Shown: in pieces, positions 5,049-5,609 of the stretch
Layout: each line of letters opens with the position of its first letter
Numbering within the stretch: the first letter of the stretch is position 1
NCBI GenBank assembly: GCA_028280915.1
Contig: JANQKX010000463.1
Span: 1-5,609 of the forward strand
Origin: Kiloniellaceae bacterium
GTDB taxonomy: Bacteria; Pseudomonadota; Alphaproteobacteria; Kiloniellales; Kiloniellaceae
Direction of reading: 5' to 3'
DNA length: 5,609 nucleotides
The notes under the pieces: generated by a model
Database searches by the model: none
Told to the model about the DNA's origin: nothing
What the model saw: the letters and a program-made list of their open reading frames with translations, nothing else
Translations under genes and position numbers: made by a program

Positions 5049-5609
5049 TCAGCGCCCTTGAAAGCGGGGCGGGCGTTTTTCGTTAAACGCCAGCACGCCT
5101 TCGCGCCGATCTTCCGTGGCGATGGCCCGGTTATAGGCCTCGATTTCGAAGGCCAGGCCGTCACTTAAGGCCATTTGCAGGCCTTTGTGGATCGCCTGCT
5201 TGGCCTGGCGGGTGGCGATGGGCGCGTTGCGGGCGATGGCGCTGGCGGTCTCAAGGGCGGCGGCCAAGAGGTCGTCTTGCGGGAAAATCCCATTTGCCAG
5301 GCCCCAGTCGACGGCGTCCTGGGCGCTGAAGGGGCGGCCGGTCAAAACCAGCTCCTTGGCCCGGCGTTCCCCGATGGCGCGGGCCAGGGTCTGGGTGCCG
5401 CCCGCGCCGGGAATAAAGCCCAGCTTCACCTCGGTCTGGGCAAACTTGGCGTTGTCCGCCACGTAGATGAAATCCAGGGCGCAGGCCAGCTCGCAGCCGC
5501 CCCCATAGGCCGCGCCGTTGACCGCGCCGATGGTGGGCAGGGGGCAAGCGATGATCGCCCGCACCATGCGCTCGTAGGAGAGGTGCTGGCGGCGCCAGGT
5601 TTCGTCGCT
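5049..5609 (-). CDS. Enoyl-CoA hydratase/isomerase (crotonase family), C-terminal part
   Basis: The frame is open from the right edge to TGA at 5051-5049; the ATG at 5567 is internal, since codons reading SDETWRRQHLSYER precede it in frame. The visible 186 residues are about the last 70% of a typical 255-260-residue crotonase. PLPTIGAVNGAAYGGGCELA includes the oxyanion-hole loop and first catalytic Glu (CEL), and FAQTEVKLGFIPGAGGTQTL the second (QTE), the pair needed for hydratase activity, so water addition to trans-2-enoyl-CoA is likely. LTGRPFSAQDAVDWGLAN and the ending EDRREGVLAFNEKRPPRFQGR are standard for short-chain hydratases of beta-oxidation or amino-acid breakdown. Nothing ties it to the polyene genes. 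It converges on the methyltransferase gene, with no clear intrinsic terminator between them. Confidence 0.93.
   Translation of the reverse strand, partial: SDETWRRQHLSYERMVRAIIACPLPTIGAVNGAAYGGGCELACALDFIYVADNAKFAQTEVKLGFIPGAGGTQTLARAIGERRAKELVLTGRPFSAQDAVDWGLANGIFPQDDLLAAALETASAIARNAPIATRQAKQAIHKGLQMALSDGLAFEIEAYNRAIATEDRREGVLAFNEKRPPRFQGR

Overview
The window is about 62-65% GC by eye, densely packed, and carries only protein-coding genes; I see no rRNA, tRNA, CRISPR array, transposase or phage gene. The MlaC-type and glycosyltransferase proteins, lipoprotein signals and high-GC codon use point to a Gram-negative Proteobacterium. An alphaproteobacterium (Rhodospirillales-like) is my best guess, but this is inference from family resemblance, and the two small lipoproteins also recall families I associate with Gammaproteobacteria.

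Region 1 (1-1635, + strand) is the end of a type II fatty-acid/polyene synthase operon. It holds the C-terminal part of a ketosynthase-like chain length factor, a small hotdog dehydratase and a FabG-type ketoreductase. The three genes overlap by 7 and 4 bases, so they are almost certainly translated together. The chain length factor and dehydratase look like those of aryl polyene (APE) clusters, which make membrane-bound yellow pigments.

Region 2 (1648-3982, - strand) converges on the first operon with only 12 bases between stop codons. Read in its own direction it runs: a small two-cysteine lipoprotein, an MlaC/Ttg2D-type periplasmic lipid-binding protein, a family 2 glycosyltransferase and a second small lipoprotein. 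Gaps are 17, 112 and 46 bases, consistent with one transcript. All four products suit cell-envelope lipid or glycolipid handling, so the unit could serve the polyene product; that link rests on proximity only.

Region 3 (3983-4229) is a divergent intergenic space holding four imperfect 14-bp direct repeats. It is followed by a + strand UbiE/COQ5-like methyltransferase with a non-ATG or uncertain start.

Region 4 (5049-5609, - strand) is the C-terminal part of a catalytically intact enoyl-CoA hydratase that runs off the right edge.

The most unusual DNA structure is an exact-period 18-bp repeat (three copies) spanning the end of the MlaC-type gene, which places three in-frame stop codons 18 bases apart. 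The 14-bp repeats, and a ketoreductase with Ser at the usual catalytic Asn position, are the other points worth a look.
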